A stretch of 64,000 nucleotides of DNA from the NCBI GenBank assembly GCA_001600095.1, contig BCIX01000001.1, forward strand, positions 4,489,198 to 4,553,197, written 5' to 3'. Origin of the DNA: Bullera alba (Eukaryota > Basidiomycota > Tremellomycetes > Tremellales > Bulleraceae). A program made the translations under genes and the position numbers. Below are positions 47,044-57,096 of this stretch, piece after piece. Under the pieces are notes generated by a model. It saw only the letters and a program-made list of their open reading frames with translations, had not been told where the DNA came from and did not search any database. Numbering within the stretch: the first letter of the stretch is position 1; each line of letters opens with the position of its first letter.

Positions 47044-50000
47044 CTATGCATTGTCCTCCATTACAGATTCTGTCGATGCTACTGCAGATGATGGAAATAC
47101 AAATTCTCTTCGCCAATCCTGTTCCTCCACCCTGGATCCGGCTGACGCCACAGCGAGATCGCCTGCGACCCTACTCCCATTCGATGACACCCGACGCGTC
47201 GGTGCTGCCCCCCTGGCCTCGACATCGTCTCGCGTTGTCAAAGTTGGCTCCTCCTCGGCAACTCCCTTGCGAGCTCGAATGATACCGATCATCCCTTTCA
47301 ACTCGTCGACAACGGCGCCTCCTCGTATCTTGGCCTCTCTGTCCTTGACGAGGCTATTGACGTCGCCATTGCCCTTGCTGGCTTCCAGGAGCTCAGCCAC
47401 AGTGATCCCCTTGGCTCTGGCCTCTTTGGTGAGAGCGATCCGCTCTTCCCTGCTCAGCGTGGATTTTGCCTTGACAGTCGCCATATCCGCAACTTCGCTC
47501 TCAAACACCACATCTACACCTGGAGGCGGCAAGGTATCTTGCTTACATAAATCGGCGTTGTCGTCGGCGTCTTTCGTCTCCAAATGCTGGTTGTTGGTCT
47601 CTGCTACGTCGTTGCCCATGGTCTGCAGGAAGGTAGGCACCAGTTCGGGCTTTTGAGCGGGTTGCGATGTAGATGTCGGTTGGTGTTGGTCTGGTGAAAC
47701 TGACCGAGGGGTTTGAGTCGAGTCTTCGGCTATCAATGTCTTGATCCCATCATCCCCTCTAGTCCACTCTCTGAACATTATCCCCAGATCCTCTCTCACA
47801 CTGTCCCATCGTTTCCTCAAGAGACCTCCTCGTTCAGTGGCGTCTGCTTCATAGAGTGTCTTCCTTGTATCCGCCAGTTCCTCCCAAGCGCGAACCAGCG
47901 CCTTTTGCATCCCATCGATACGCTCTCGCAGCAATTGCTCGTCGCTAGACTTCGGCGCAAAATCTCCAATAGGCGGGATCCCCAGATGGTGGCCGTCTGG
48001 AAAGCTGGTTGACCGCCAAGGTGGAACCATCGCCTGATCTCGAGATGAGTCCTCTTCGAACGTTTTCTTAACTTCCTGCAGCGCAGCCTCCAACTCTTTG
48101 CGCTCTTGGATCACGTGTCGGACCAGAGTATCAAGAACATCATTCACATCGGTCCAGTATTCGTCGCCCTGGTCGAACCGCAGACCAAGGAGGCAACAGG
48201 CCAATCGCCTCCGTCGAAGGTGTATTCCCAAGCAAGATGCCTTTAGCGCTGGTGTCGTCAAGGGGGAGACCGACATGACGCGCTGCAGGCGAGGTGGCAG
48301 AGGAGAGGTGTAGCTCTGTCTCATGCGAGCAGATCCTGGGCTTTGACTCGAGACACTGCCCATGTGGCTGGAGTATCGAGATTGGGAGATGGATGTGGCT
48401 CTCGATCTTGATCCAGTGGCATAGCGCTCCCTCATCTGTTGAGTGTCGGAGAACGGCATCGATCTGGTGCGAGCTAGGTTTCCCGCTTGATTGGCGGGAT
48501 CCTCATCGAAGGAGGGGTAGTATGGCATGTTCTGTAAGGAACGTCGCTTGTGATTCGGCGTGTTGCCGGTATCCGAAGCAGCAAAAGGGGAAGGAAAGAG
48601 GGTTTGGCTATTTCGATTTCCGTTCCACGCAGGTGACGATGCGGATGTCGGTGTGAAAGGGATTGGGAGGACCGGGGCGTCTGGGAAGGACAAAGGTCGG
48701 CGAGGCGGCGTCATACCATTTGCTCGTGACATGCTGCTGAGGGGAGAGTTACGTTTTGGCGTGTAAGGGTTGATGTTGACCTGTAATTGAGGCGAGGTGG
48801 AATTGGAGCCTCCGGGCACACCATTTATTTCGGTTTTCGGAGGTGACAGACTGTCCAAGATCTCCCTCTCCTGGGATGAATCCGGACTCTCGCTCTCTTC
48901 CTCCTCATTGGCCTCGGTTATCCGTCTTTCGTGCTTTGGTCGGCTCAGTCGACGAGCACTGGGTGGTCTGCCGGGGAATAGGCTTATGATAGGGCTGTCC
49001 TCGCTGTCTTGCGCCTGGCCTAGCATGTTCAGGTCGTGATCCCAGCTGCCGTGCTTGAGACTCCGTGGTGTGCGAGCTGGAAGGCTGGTGAAGCGATCAT
49101 CTGGGAATACCGGCGATAAAGATTTCCGCGGTGAAGGCTTCAGGTTGAGCGAAAGATGGTGGGTGTGATTATGAACCGGCCGAGAGTCACCGGGTAGTGA
49201 CATTGAGATGGACATAGGCATGGACCGGACTTCGTCTTGTAGCCGGGAGAACGATTGCCTACCGGCGTACTCGGAACTCATCTGTTTGCGTGGGCTAGGA
49301 ACGCTGGCAGTCGGCCCCCAGGATCGACGTCCAGATCGGCTTTGATCAAGAATGGTCTCGAGATTTGCGACATCGATTGACGACACATCTTGATTTGGGT
49401 CGATCTCATCATCACCGCTGTGTTCCCTCCGGACCCGAGGATACAACACGCTACCAGTCACCGGTATGTCGTACATGTCTCCGAGTACAGCGAGCTCCGA
49501 CTTGTCCGCCATGGGTAGGATGACCGATGTTGCTGTCGCCAGGTGATCGACCATGATACCTGTGAAGCGGTGCATGGCGAGTCGCAGCGAATGGGATAGT
49601 TGTTCTCCTCGAGGATGGAGAATTCTGCTCTGCAGAAAGTTGAAGCATTTCTCAACTGATCGGTCCATTTGTCGTGACGAAGACAGCAGCTCGTCTAGAG
49701 TTCTCAGAGATCGTGGTGATGGCTCATCACGCAGCGACGGGGGCGACCCGGTTTGAGCCGGAGTTTCTGCAGGTCTTTTGGGTGAAGACTTGCGTGGTTC
49801 AGGGATTAACACGGCTCGAGGGGGATGTAATCGGAGCTACAGGGCATCAGTACCCAGTTTTCTCTAGTCAGTTGAAACCCAGCAAACTCACTTTCCAAAT
49901 AGGAGGATTTGAAACGGTCATGACGATGGCTGAAATCCCTGCTCCGGCGATTCCTACGGCCAGAACAAGTCTCCAGATCCCGACGATATACCAGATAGCC

Positions 50001-50777
50001 ACGATGAGGACCAAACCGGCTCCCGTGATATCCTTTCGGGCGGATCCTAGAGCCATAGCTTCCAGCATTTTCTCGTCGGCCCAGCCAAGAAACGAGCGCC
50101 ATGCCTCGCGCTTCGTGTAGACGATTTCGACCTCCAGTGACTCATTTCCCGTGTTAGTCGCATCGTCTTCTATATCTCCAACATCGTTATTCTCATCCAT
50201 TGACCCGCCTAGGACCGAGACGTATTCCTTCTCCAGCACACCGCTCGAGCAGATGACATACTTGAAGTTTTCTGCAAAGGCGTCGGTGGTGACGGCTCCG
50301 GAATTCGCAACAATATGCTCCGGCGATTCTTGGTGGTTGCCAGGACTCGCGTTCCCCGTTTCTCTCGTCGGACCACTCGTCGTTGGCAACGATGTCGAAG
50401 AAGTCGGCTGGTCATGACTCCTCTGTGTATCCTCCGAAATCGCCAGTTGGGGCGTAATGGTCACCGGAGCAGCTAGCTCAGGTATTTCAGATCTATACGT
50501 CGAGTCGACAGGCGGAAGGTCATCCGGCAGTGACGAGTGCTGTTTGGGGACAGTCAGCTCAGCTACACCTTCGCGGCCTCATGCGTCATACGCACTCGCT
50601 GGCCGTGCGCGTCCACGTTCTCGAGACTAGATGCACCTTCGTGGAAATGGAGAGCTTGGTCATCCTCGTCTGATAAACACGTGGCTCAGTATGGATCTTT
50701 GTATCGAGAAGTATGCTCTGCTTACCTCGGAAGTACTCATCCAGCGGGGTGCCTCCTTCGGTTATTGCGCTTGCCAT
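47044..50777 (-). CDS. Large membrane protein, possibly vezatin/Inp2-like
   Basis: Exons 50777-50726, 50669-50596, 50539-49892 and 49836-47044 give 1,188 residues. A hydrophilic N-terminus leads to FAENFKYVICSSGVLEKEY, then WRSFLGWADEKMLEAMALG and a long hydrophobic hairpin (GLVLIVAIWYIVGIWRLVLA and AGAGISAIVMTV) near residues 210-245. After LIPEPRK comes a helical region (EKCFNFLQSRIL, LRLAMHRFTGIMVDHL). A long Ser/Pro-rich disordered stretch follows, then a coiled coil (LVRHVIQERKELEAALQEV, RERIDGMQKALVRAWEEL) and a basic C-terminal helix. The hairpin plus helical core resembles fungal vezatin-like/Inp2 peroxisome receptors for myosin. The evidence is architectural, so the name is tentative. 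Confidence 0.75.
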
Positions 50778-51257
50778 AGTTGCACGAGTGGGTCTCCTGA
50801 TCTTGATCTCAACATCTCTCCGGGCGATAGGTCACTGGGACTTCCGACTCGAGACCGCCCCAGGCATCTGGCGTGCCTCAACGCTGGCGGCAATATGCAA
50901 TAGTGGAACAATGTGCGTAGTCGTAGTTTGTAGCTGGTGGATCCCGTTGGATCGTTGGTGATGTTTGGGTGATGTCGATGTACTGTTTGATGGCGTTTGG
51001 ATGATCAGTAGGCGACGGTTTGAGACAGCTGACGTAATCAAACAACGTGGACCTTTATACGGCCATGGGCATGCACGATGGTTCCTCTCTCGCTACAGCG
51101 TTGCTACAGCGTCGGACCTTCAACAGTCAGGTGCTGTCATACGCATAGACCCGCAAACTGTACATTCATGTCGTCATATAGCATACATATTATAGACACA
51201 TCGATTCCATTCGTTCCAAAACTCTAAGCCACTACTGCGGGTTGATCATTCCCCAAG
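50778..51257. other. Intergenic, upstream of the vezatin-like gene
   Basis: No gene is supported in about 480 bp. It probably contains the promoter of the large membrane protein gene and the 3' region of the small mitochondrial gene. Confidence 0.5.
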
Positions 51258-51661
51258 CTAAGGTCGGTCTCGCTCCTCGTATGACAACGCTCCATTCTGT
51301 CGAGAGGTCCATCTTACCTGAGGGGTGGGTCAGTAAGACCCTTGCCTTGATTCCAAGAGCTCCATGCTCACATGGTCTTTATCCTCAACTACATGTTTAT
51401 AGGCCACGAATGACGCATATGAGCACATGATGGCGACTATGCCGGCGAGAGGGTAGGCTTCAACGGGCATGGGACAGTCCCTGAAGAAGGCTGAGATCTA
51501 GTGTGACTGTCAGGCGATTACTCTCGAGGATCCGATCACGAGGAGGCACTTACAGGTCCCACTTCAACCGGTGCGTGATGATGATGAGCGGTAGATGCTT
51601 GCCGAGAAGCTAGTCGCATAGTCGACTGTCGACCGAGGTTGATAAGCTGTCGTCTGAACAT
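51258..51661 (-). CDS. Small mitochondrial membrane protein, MLRQ/B12D-like
   Basis: Three exons (51661-51554, 51497-51372, 51317-51258) join in phase 0 to 97 residues. The N-terminus MFRRQLINLGRQ..MRLASRQAS is basic, with no acidic residues, as in a mitochondrial presequence. A His-rich spacer follows. One hydrophobic segment (YPLAGIVAIMCSYASFVAYK) precedes a charged tail DKDHVRWTSRQNG. A short protein with VEAYPLAGIV, one membrane helix and an Arg-Trp motif after it resembles the complex I MLRQ/NDUFA4-B12D family; this is inference. It is absent from any single long open frame and visible only after splicing. Confidence 0.7.
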
Positions 51662-52410
51662 CTGAAGGGATGATGTAGACTAAGTCTAGTAGAATATTGT
51701 GGTTTGGTGTGGTAGTTGTAAGTTATGATGCTTGTGTGGTGTGTTGGACATGCCGACCCCCACCATCCTTGGCCAGCTTTTATATCCTCTGCAGCATCTT
51801 CGGAAGTCAGTCTCACGGCTACGTCTCATACCCAGGACGGCTCGGATTCGGACGTTCTCGTTCATCATGTCAGTCGTACCATAGCTGTCACCATCCACCT
51901 CTGTCGGATCCATCGCGTCAACGGCTACCTTGAAGCTGTCAGTCCCGAGTCCCGACTTGGTCGGTCCGGTCCGACGTCATCTCCATTGTCTCGAGTGAGC
52001 AGATTTGTATTTCCTCAGCGGGCCGTTTTGGTTATCGCATGACAGACAAAGGACTCACAAGGCCGAAATACAAATACACCCACCGTTGATAACAGATCAC
52101 GGAGTCCGACATCGTTCCACTACAAATCCTCGGGCGCCTCTTTATCGGGTCATTTCGTAAGTTGCACGTCATCCGGTCTGCACGGAGACGGGATCAAAAC
52201 GTCGGCGCGTCGCGTGGCGCGGTTAGTCGTCTCAAGTTTACCGCGCGCATGGCGGCAGGTCTGTCCTCAGCCACTCTGATTGCAAGCTGGCAACTCAAGG
52301 CAACTCAGTCGCCTCTACTGATCTCTGTCTCTTGTGCATAGCGCGTATTGTTCTACCCAGGAGCGACGAAAGGGCTCAGAGGTGATGCGCTGCCGGAACT
52401 TTGCCGTGTA
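51662..52410. other. Divergent intergenic region
   Basis: About 750 bp lies between the small mitochondrial gene and the TEN1-like gene. Open frames on both strands overlap each other and show no family features. No repeat or RNA gene is seen. Confidence 0.5.
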
Positions 52411-53223
52411 ATGGACGATCATGACGAACAGCCAGCTATTATACCACCTCCACCCCCGCCAACCGAACAGATCCAGTCGGCGCTATTCATGCCCCTGGCT
52501 TCCTTGACGAAAGAGCACGGCGGAAGGAAGATACGCATCGTCGGACAGTGAGCTGCGCGATCTTTACCCTTGACGGAAAGCTCACTCTTGCTCGCAGGAT
52601 ACTTGGGTTTGATGCTCCGACCTGCATTCTACTGGTGGCCGCACCCTCGACCTCTGTGAAAAGCTCGCAGGTTTCGACACTCCTCGTGGATCTGTCAATG
52701 CTCATTCTGGGTCAATCTCCCTTCGCAAAAGACTTGTACGCCGAGCAAGATGGATACCGCTCGTCCAGCTATGCAACCAGTACCGATACTCAAGCAAGAA
52801 CTGCGGTTTTGGTGAATCGGGAGAAACTGAGCTTGGCCCCAGGAGAGTTTGTCTGCATCGTAGGATGGCTCGAAGGCGAGATAACAAAGTCAACTCCAAA
52901 AGTACGCAGGGATTATAACTTTGAGCTGCTTAGCTACGTGCTGATCATCCGAGTAGGTGACAGCCACTGATACTTACGCCAAACCTCTACCGATCATCCT
53001 GGAGGCCATACACATTTCTGCCTCAAGAGCTCCGCCTGTCGAACTTCATAGAGCCTCGGCTTCGTCTTGGAATGGTGTGCGGACGCCAATCGGCTTAAGA
53101 CCCGAGCTATACATCCCGCCGACCAAAACGCATTATACGGCCAGCAGAGGGGTGAGGGATGACTCTGAGACAGCCGCGGATCACCAAGCCGACGCCATGG
53201 CAGTAGACGAGTCACTGGGTTAG
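52411..53223 (+). CDS. OB-fold protein, TEN1-like (CST telomere complex)
   Basis: Exons 52411-52547, 52598-52901 and 52957-53223 give 235 residues. After a proline run (IIPPPPPPTEQ) the core reads ALFMPLASL, then GGRKIRIVGQILGFDAPT, ILLVAAP, STLLVDLSMLILG, APGEFVCIVGWLEGE and PLPIILEAIHISA. The strand order and the pattern 'K-x-R-x-x-G-x-L, LLVDLS, G-x-x-V-x-V-x-G-x-L' are those of Ten1/RPA3-type single OB folds. Ten1 caps telomeric single-strand DNA with Stn1. Two insertions (Ser/Thr-rich in the middle, acidic at the C-terminus) make it longer than usual. An RPA3-like role is the alternative. Confidence 0.75.
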
Positions 53224-53463
53224 AGGCCTTCCAACAACACGTCTCGACCACGTCTGAGATTGTTGCAGATCATCCGAGCGGCTAGGTTCAACGAAACCCC
53301 TCCCGAGGCAATCGCCTTGGACCGGATGGTACGAATAAACCGAGCGGATATGCGTGCGATATAATTCGGTCTGGCCTTCCTCGATCGAATTGAAGCTATA
53401 GTCGAGCGCACTGGTGTATCGGTGCATTGCGCAGGCTTATAGCGAGTCGCATCGCGGGGCCTA

Positions 53464-55075
53464 TCACAACTCTCCGACTCGCTTGACCTCAACGCCAGTG
53501 GCGGTCGACCCGATCTTCGGCGGCAGCACGACGACCTGAGTATTCCTCCGCCAAAACGTCACCAGTAGTGATGCCAGGGTTTCTGGGTCGTCCTTATGAG
53601 TGAAGTCAGCACGTGAAGAATGTGTAGACTCTGTGCTTTGAGAAGTGTATCAGTAGACCCACCTCATGCAGATAATGTCCAACATTCTTCATGACTTCCA
53701 GTTGGAACTTGCCCTGCCTGTCATCTCGTCAGATCCCATCGGGGCAGCCATCAGGGCTCAGCTCACATCTGTCCGACCATCAAGTCCCGGTCGAGTCTCT
53801 CTTGTCCCGCCAGCACGAGCATCCTTGCGCAGCGAGAACCGAGGAATTTGTTGCTCAACCCAGCATACCATTCTACCAAGAATCAGCCTTCTTCACTGAT
53901 GGGATTGTTCAGATGCCGAATGGACTCACCGTCCCAGTAGGGTTCCGTCGCTACAAGGTCCGTTCGCCAGATTTGCCGACTCTGAGGGGTGGGGCTGGTC
54001 GAGTTGGGGGGCGGTCTGATGTAGGATGGAACGGATATCCGAGCTGACTCGATGTTCCGGATTGAGTTGGAGGAGACACTGTACCAGAGTCAGAATTGAC
54101 CGCAAAGGTGAAGAAGCAGACGGTAGTGTACTCACTGCCATCGAATGGCATCTTCCACAGATTTGAACGAAGGTGGTCGCCCGCTCAATATCGACTTCAT
54201 GGATGGTAGCGCAGCAACAGCAGTTCCTAATACACCATCAACGTCGACAGACTCAATGTAAGAAAGGAAGACTGACCCTCAACCACGTCAAGCACCACCA
54301 CGCCAGGTACCGTATAGCCTTTCTGCTGTAGCGTTGGCGAGGATGCCAGGATCGGTGCAGCTCCTAGCGAGTGGCCCAGTAGCTAGTGAGGGACATTAGC
54401 TGATCTGACTGCGTCCAATTGCAGCTCCAACTGACCAGTAGGGATGGACCTGTCTTCGGATCTGGGAACACATGCTCCAGGAGCCCGACGAGGTCTGATA
54501 GTAATGTCGACAGCGACAGATCTGTATCCCTATCCCCACCACCATCTGACCTAGTCTTTCCTGCAACGTTATCAGTCTTCCTGGCATATCACCACAATCG
54601 CAACTATACACCCACCATGTCCTCTGCAATCGAAAGCCAGCACGCCCAGCTCGCCATTACTCGACTCCTTTACAGCCTTTGCCAGCGCTGCAAAGCTCAG
54701 ACCGGATGCCCCTCCGCCGTGATGGCAGACCAGATACGTTTCCTTGCCTTTCCCCTTATCCATCCTCGGGGGAGTCATGTAAGCCCTGAATGTTGTATCG
54801 CTGCCTGGAGGATTGACTTCCAGTGCTTGGTCAAAGTATCCCGACGCAGATAAAGGAGTGTAGTCTTCCAGAGTCCGTTTGGAAGATGATCCCGAGCTCA
54901 TGCTCTTTAGAGAGCTTGCCATACTGTTCGGACCAGAGGCGAGGTCCATGATATCTCCATCCTCGAGCTCCTCCTCTCCTTCACCATCTCCCTCGGCTGG
55001 CTCGGCCCATGGAGCTCGGGTGGGAGGCAGCTGTGGCAGGCGGTTCAACACAGATTTGCGGAAGATGTCGGACAT
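53464..55075 (-). CDS. PPE1: PPE1, protein phosphatase methylesterase 1
   Basis: A multi-exon gene of about 400 residues. Ppe1/PME-1 removes the methyl ester from the C-terminal Leu of the PP2A catalytic subunit. It starts MSDIFRKSVLNRLPQLPPTR, as is usual. The alpha/beta-hydrolase core shows the oxyanion segment LVCHHGGGASGLSFA, DCRGHGKTR, the nucleophile elbow LLGHSLGAAP and VVVLDVVEGTAVAAL. The PP2A-contacting DAIRWH..SNSIRNIESARIS follows, then VATEPYWDG and the catalytic His region near HEDDPETLASLLVTFWRR. Ser, Asp and His of the triad are thus all in place. An acidic insert follows the N-terminus. The start lies 474 bp from that of uL11m on the opposite strand. Confidence 0.93.
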
Positions 55076-55549
55076 GTCACCGGTATGGACCAGTGCGAGA
55101 GAGTGAATTTTGGGACGTCCAGGGGATGATCGTGTCGGATGGTTTGGAGCTGACTAGTCTCTAGACGATCTACGGGGCTCTATATCCATCAGTCTACGCC
55201 TGTCTACGCTCGTCATCTTTCTGTACTCTAGCTCGCGCTCACCGCACCGTCCTCTCTGAGTCTGACCTCCTCAGTTCAGTGATCGAGGAGTGTGGTGCCC
55301 CGCTATTGTCAAATTTGATCCCGTGCTTCGAGATTTCGAACGACGAGCCGTTGATCACTGTCTGCATCAAACGTCAAGAGGTGGTGACTGCGAGTCGTCA
55401 TATTAACTACCACATCACCCACTCCACGTCCATATCCGCTGACACCGCAGTCCACGCCTGAAAGACCTCATCGACATTCTTTTCCATTCGCCCGGAGCCC
55501 GATCAAGCAGCCCAGAGGCCAAAATCATTAGGAGTAGTCGATTGGCGAA

Positions 55550-56103
55550 ATGTCGAAAGCGGCCATTACCCAGAGAGTGGTAAGTTCAAACCGCCTCCTC
55601 CTGTGTCCAGAATGTGATACTTATGGTCATTACATCAGAAAATCATCGTCCCGGCTGGAAAAGCATCTCCATCGCCGCCCGTCGGTCCGGCATTGGGAGC
55701 TAGAGGAGTCAAAGCCATGGACTTTTGCAAAGAATTGTAAGGTGTTGTCTGCGCGACTCTTGGATCATAGATTGATGCTGGTCATATCATTGATAGTAAC
55801 GCCCGGACAGCACACTTGAAGACGGATGTACCAACACCGACGAGTATCACCATCGCCCCCGATCGAACATTCACATTCGACTTTCGTACTCCGCCCACAG
55901 TCTGGTTACTGAAAAAGGCGGCGAATATGCCAATTGGCGCAGCTCCACCCTCAAAGGCGAAGACGGAGCTTTCACTCAAACATATATACGCTATTGCTCA
56001 AGTCAAGATGATGGACGCGGATCTGGCGGCTGTAGGCGAGAGGGCAGTGGTCAAGCAGATAATAGGGACGGCGAAGACGCTGGGATTGACGGTAGTCGCG
56101 TGA
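55550..56103 (+). CDS. Mitochondrial ribosomal protein uL11m (MRPL11/MRPL19 type)
   Basis: Exons 55550-55579, 55639-55736 and 55797-56103 give 144 residues, the bacterial L11 length. It forms the L1/L11 stalk base that contacts translation factors. The proline-rich N-domain [21 protein letters not shown] is diagnostic, followed by [30 protein letters not shown] and the C-terminal RNA-binding domain. Initiation at [10 protein letters not shown] leaves almost no presequence, as in several fungal uL11m proteins. Confidence 0.95.
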
Positions 56104-56367
56104 GGTGGGATCGGATGCACAGGTATATCAGTTCTAATCGAATGATGTCGATCGAAGGGAGAATACTGGCGGATACAGGACTGGAAGCAACTATCCATTC
56201 ACATTCGTGCATCGTCTACGAAACCTGTGCCAACCAAAAAACGCTCCATCAAATTCACTTTCGATCCAGCCACGATCCTCGCCCCCTTGTGATTGCCTGC
56301 GACCACGTTAGCAATACACTCCCATTGGCTGACTGCAGCACTCACTGACACTCTAGCCATGCGTCGC

Positions 56368-56642
56368 TCACGGGGTTGGAGCGAGGAGGATCGCGGTACA
56401 AGCCGACATACACGCGCCCTGAACCAGAGAGCATCCGGCTGTTATGAGGTAGGGGTCAGTATTGACCGGCTGCACACCATATGCTGGACGGGACACTCAC
56501 GAGCTGCAAGTGGAGCACCCGCGAGACAGGCGACAAAACCTGCATTACATGCGGTTTGACATGGGCCCCAGGCAATGGGACCAGCGTAAGCGCTTTCGAC
56601 CAGAAGAGCCGAGGCGATGAGGGCGAAGATGGAGAGTCTCAT
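56368..56642 (-). CDS. Small secreted cysteine-rich protein
   Basis: Exons 56642-56501 and 56438-56368 give 70 residues. The first ~20 residues are a clear signal peptide (MRLSIFALIASALLVESAYA). The mature part is about 50 residues, with Cys in the spacing C-x3-C-x6-C, then C-x6-C-x3-C, among small residues (Ala/Gly). The pattern ..GPCQTACNAGF..CLAG.. and GACMSAC resembles the fungal zygote-specific/class V copy B family of small secreted proteins. The function of that family is not known. No pro-toxin features are evident. Confidence 0.8.
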
Positions 56643-57096
56643 AGTGTGGGAAGTTTGGCTGACGATAGGGATGATATAGCTTGATAGTGAGAATGGCTGA
56701 TGTGATGTGTCTGGAGGAAGAGATCGAGGATGAAGAAGAACAGGATATTGCCTTGAGATTGTCTCTTATATACATCGCCGGGACGGACGAGCTTATCGTA
56801 CGAGCTGCTCGATCTGCCGGTTCCTCATGGTCAGCCACAACTCTGTCCCACACAGTGCCTCAATGTGATGATGGTATCCAGGTATCTCTCATCGTGTCAC
56901 ATTTCGGGTGCGAGCGCCAACGCTCTCTTGTCATGGGATGTGCATGTTGCATGTCGCGTACCTGCTATCCCTGTACAACGATCACACGAGGCGCCCTTAG
57001 GTCCAGTCAGGTCCAGTTGGTTGATATGCAGTGAGAGTGATGAGATGGCTGGTCCGCATGGGCGAAGCAAAGCTCCACGAGGTGACTCGTTGATGC
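56643..57096. other. Intergenic region
   Basis: About 450 bp between the start of the secreted protein gene and the HIR1 stop, both on the minus strand. Open frames on the plus strand (56681-57034, 56865-57293) overlap HIR1 antisense and show no family features. Confidence 0.5.
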
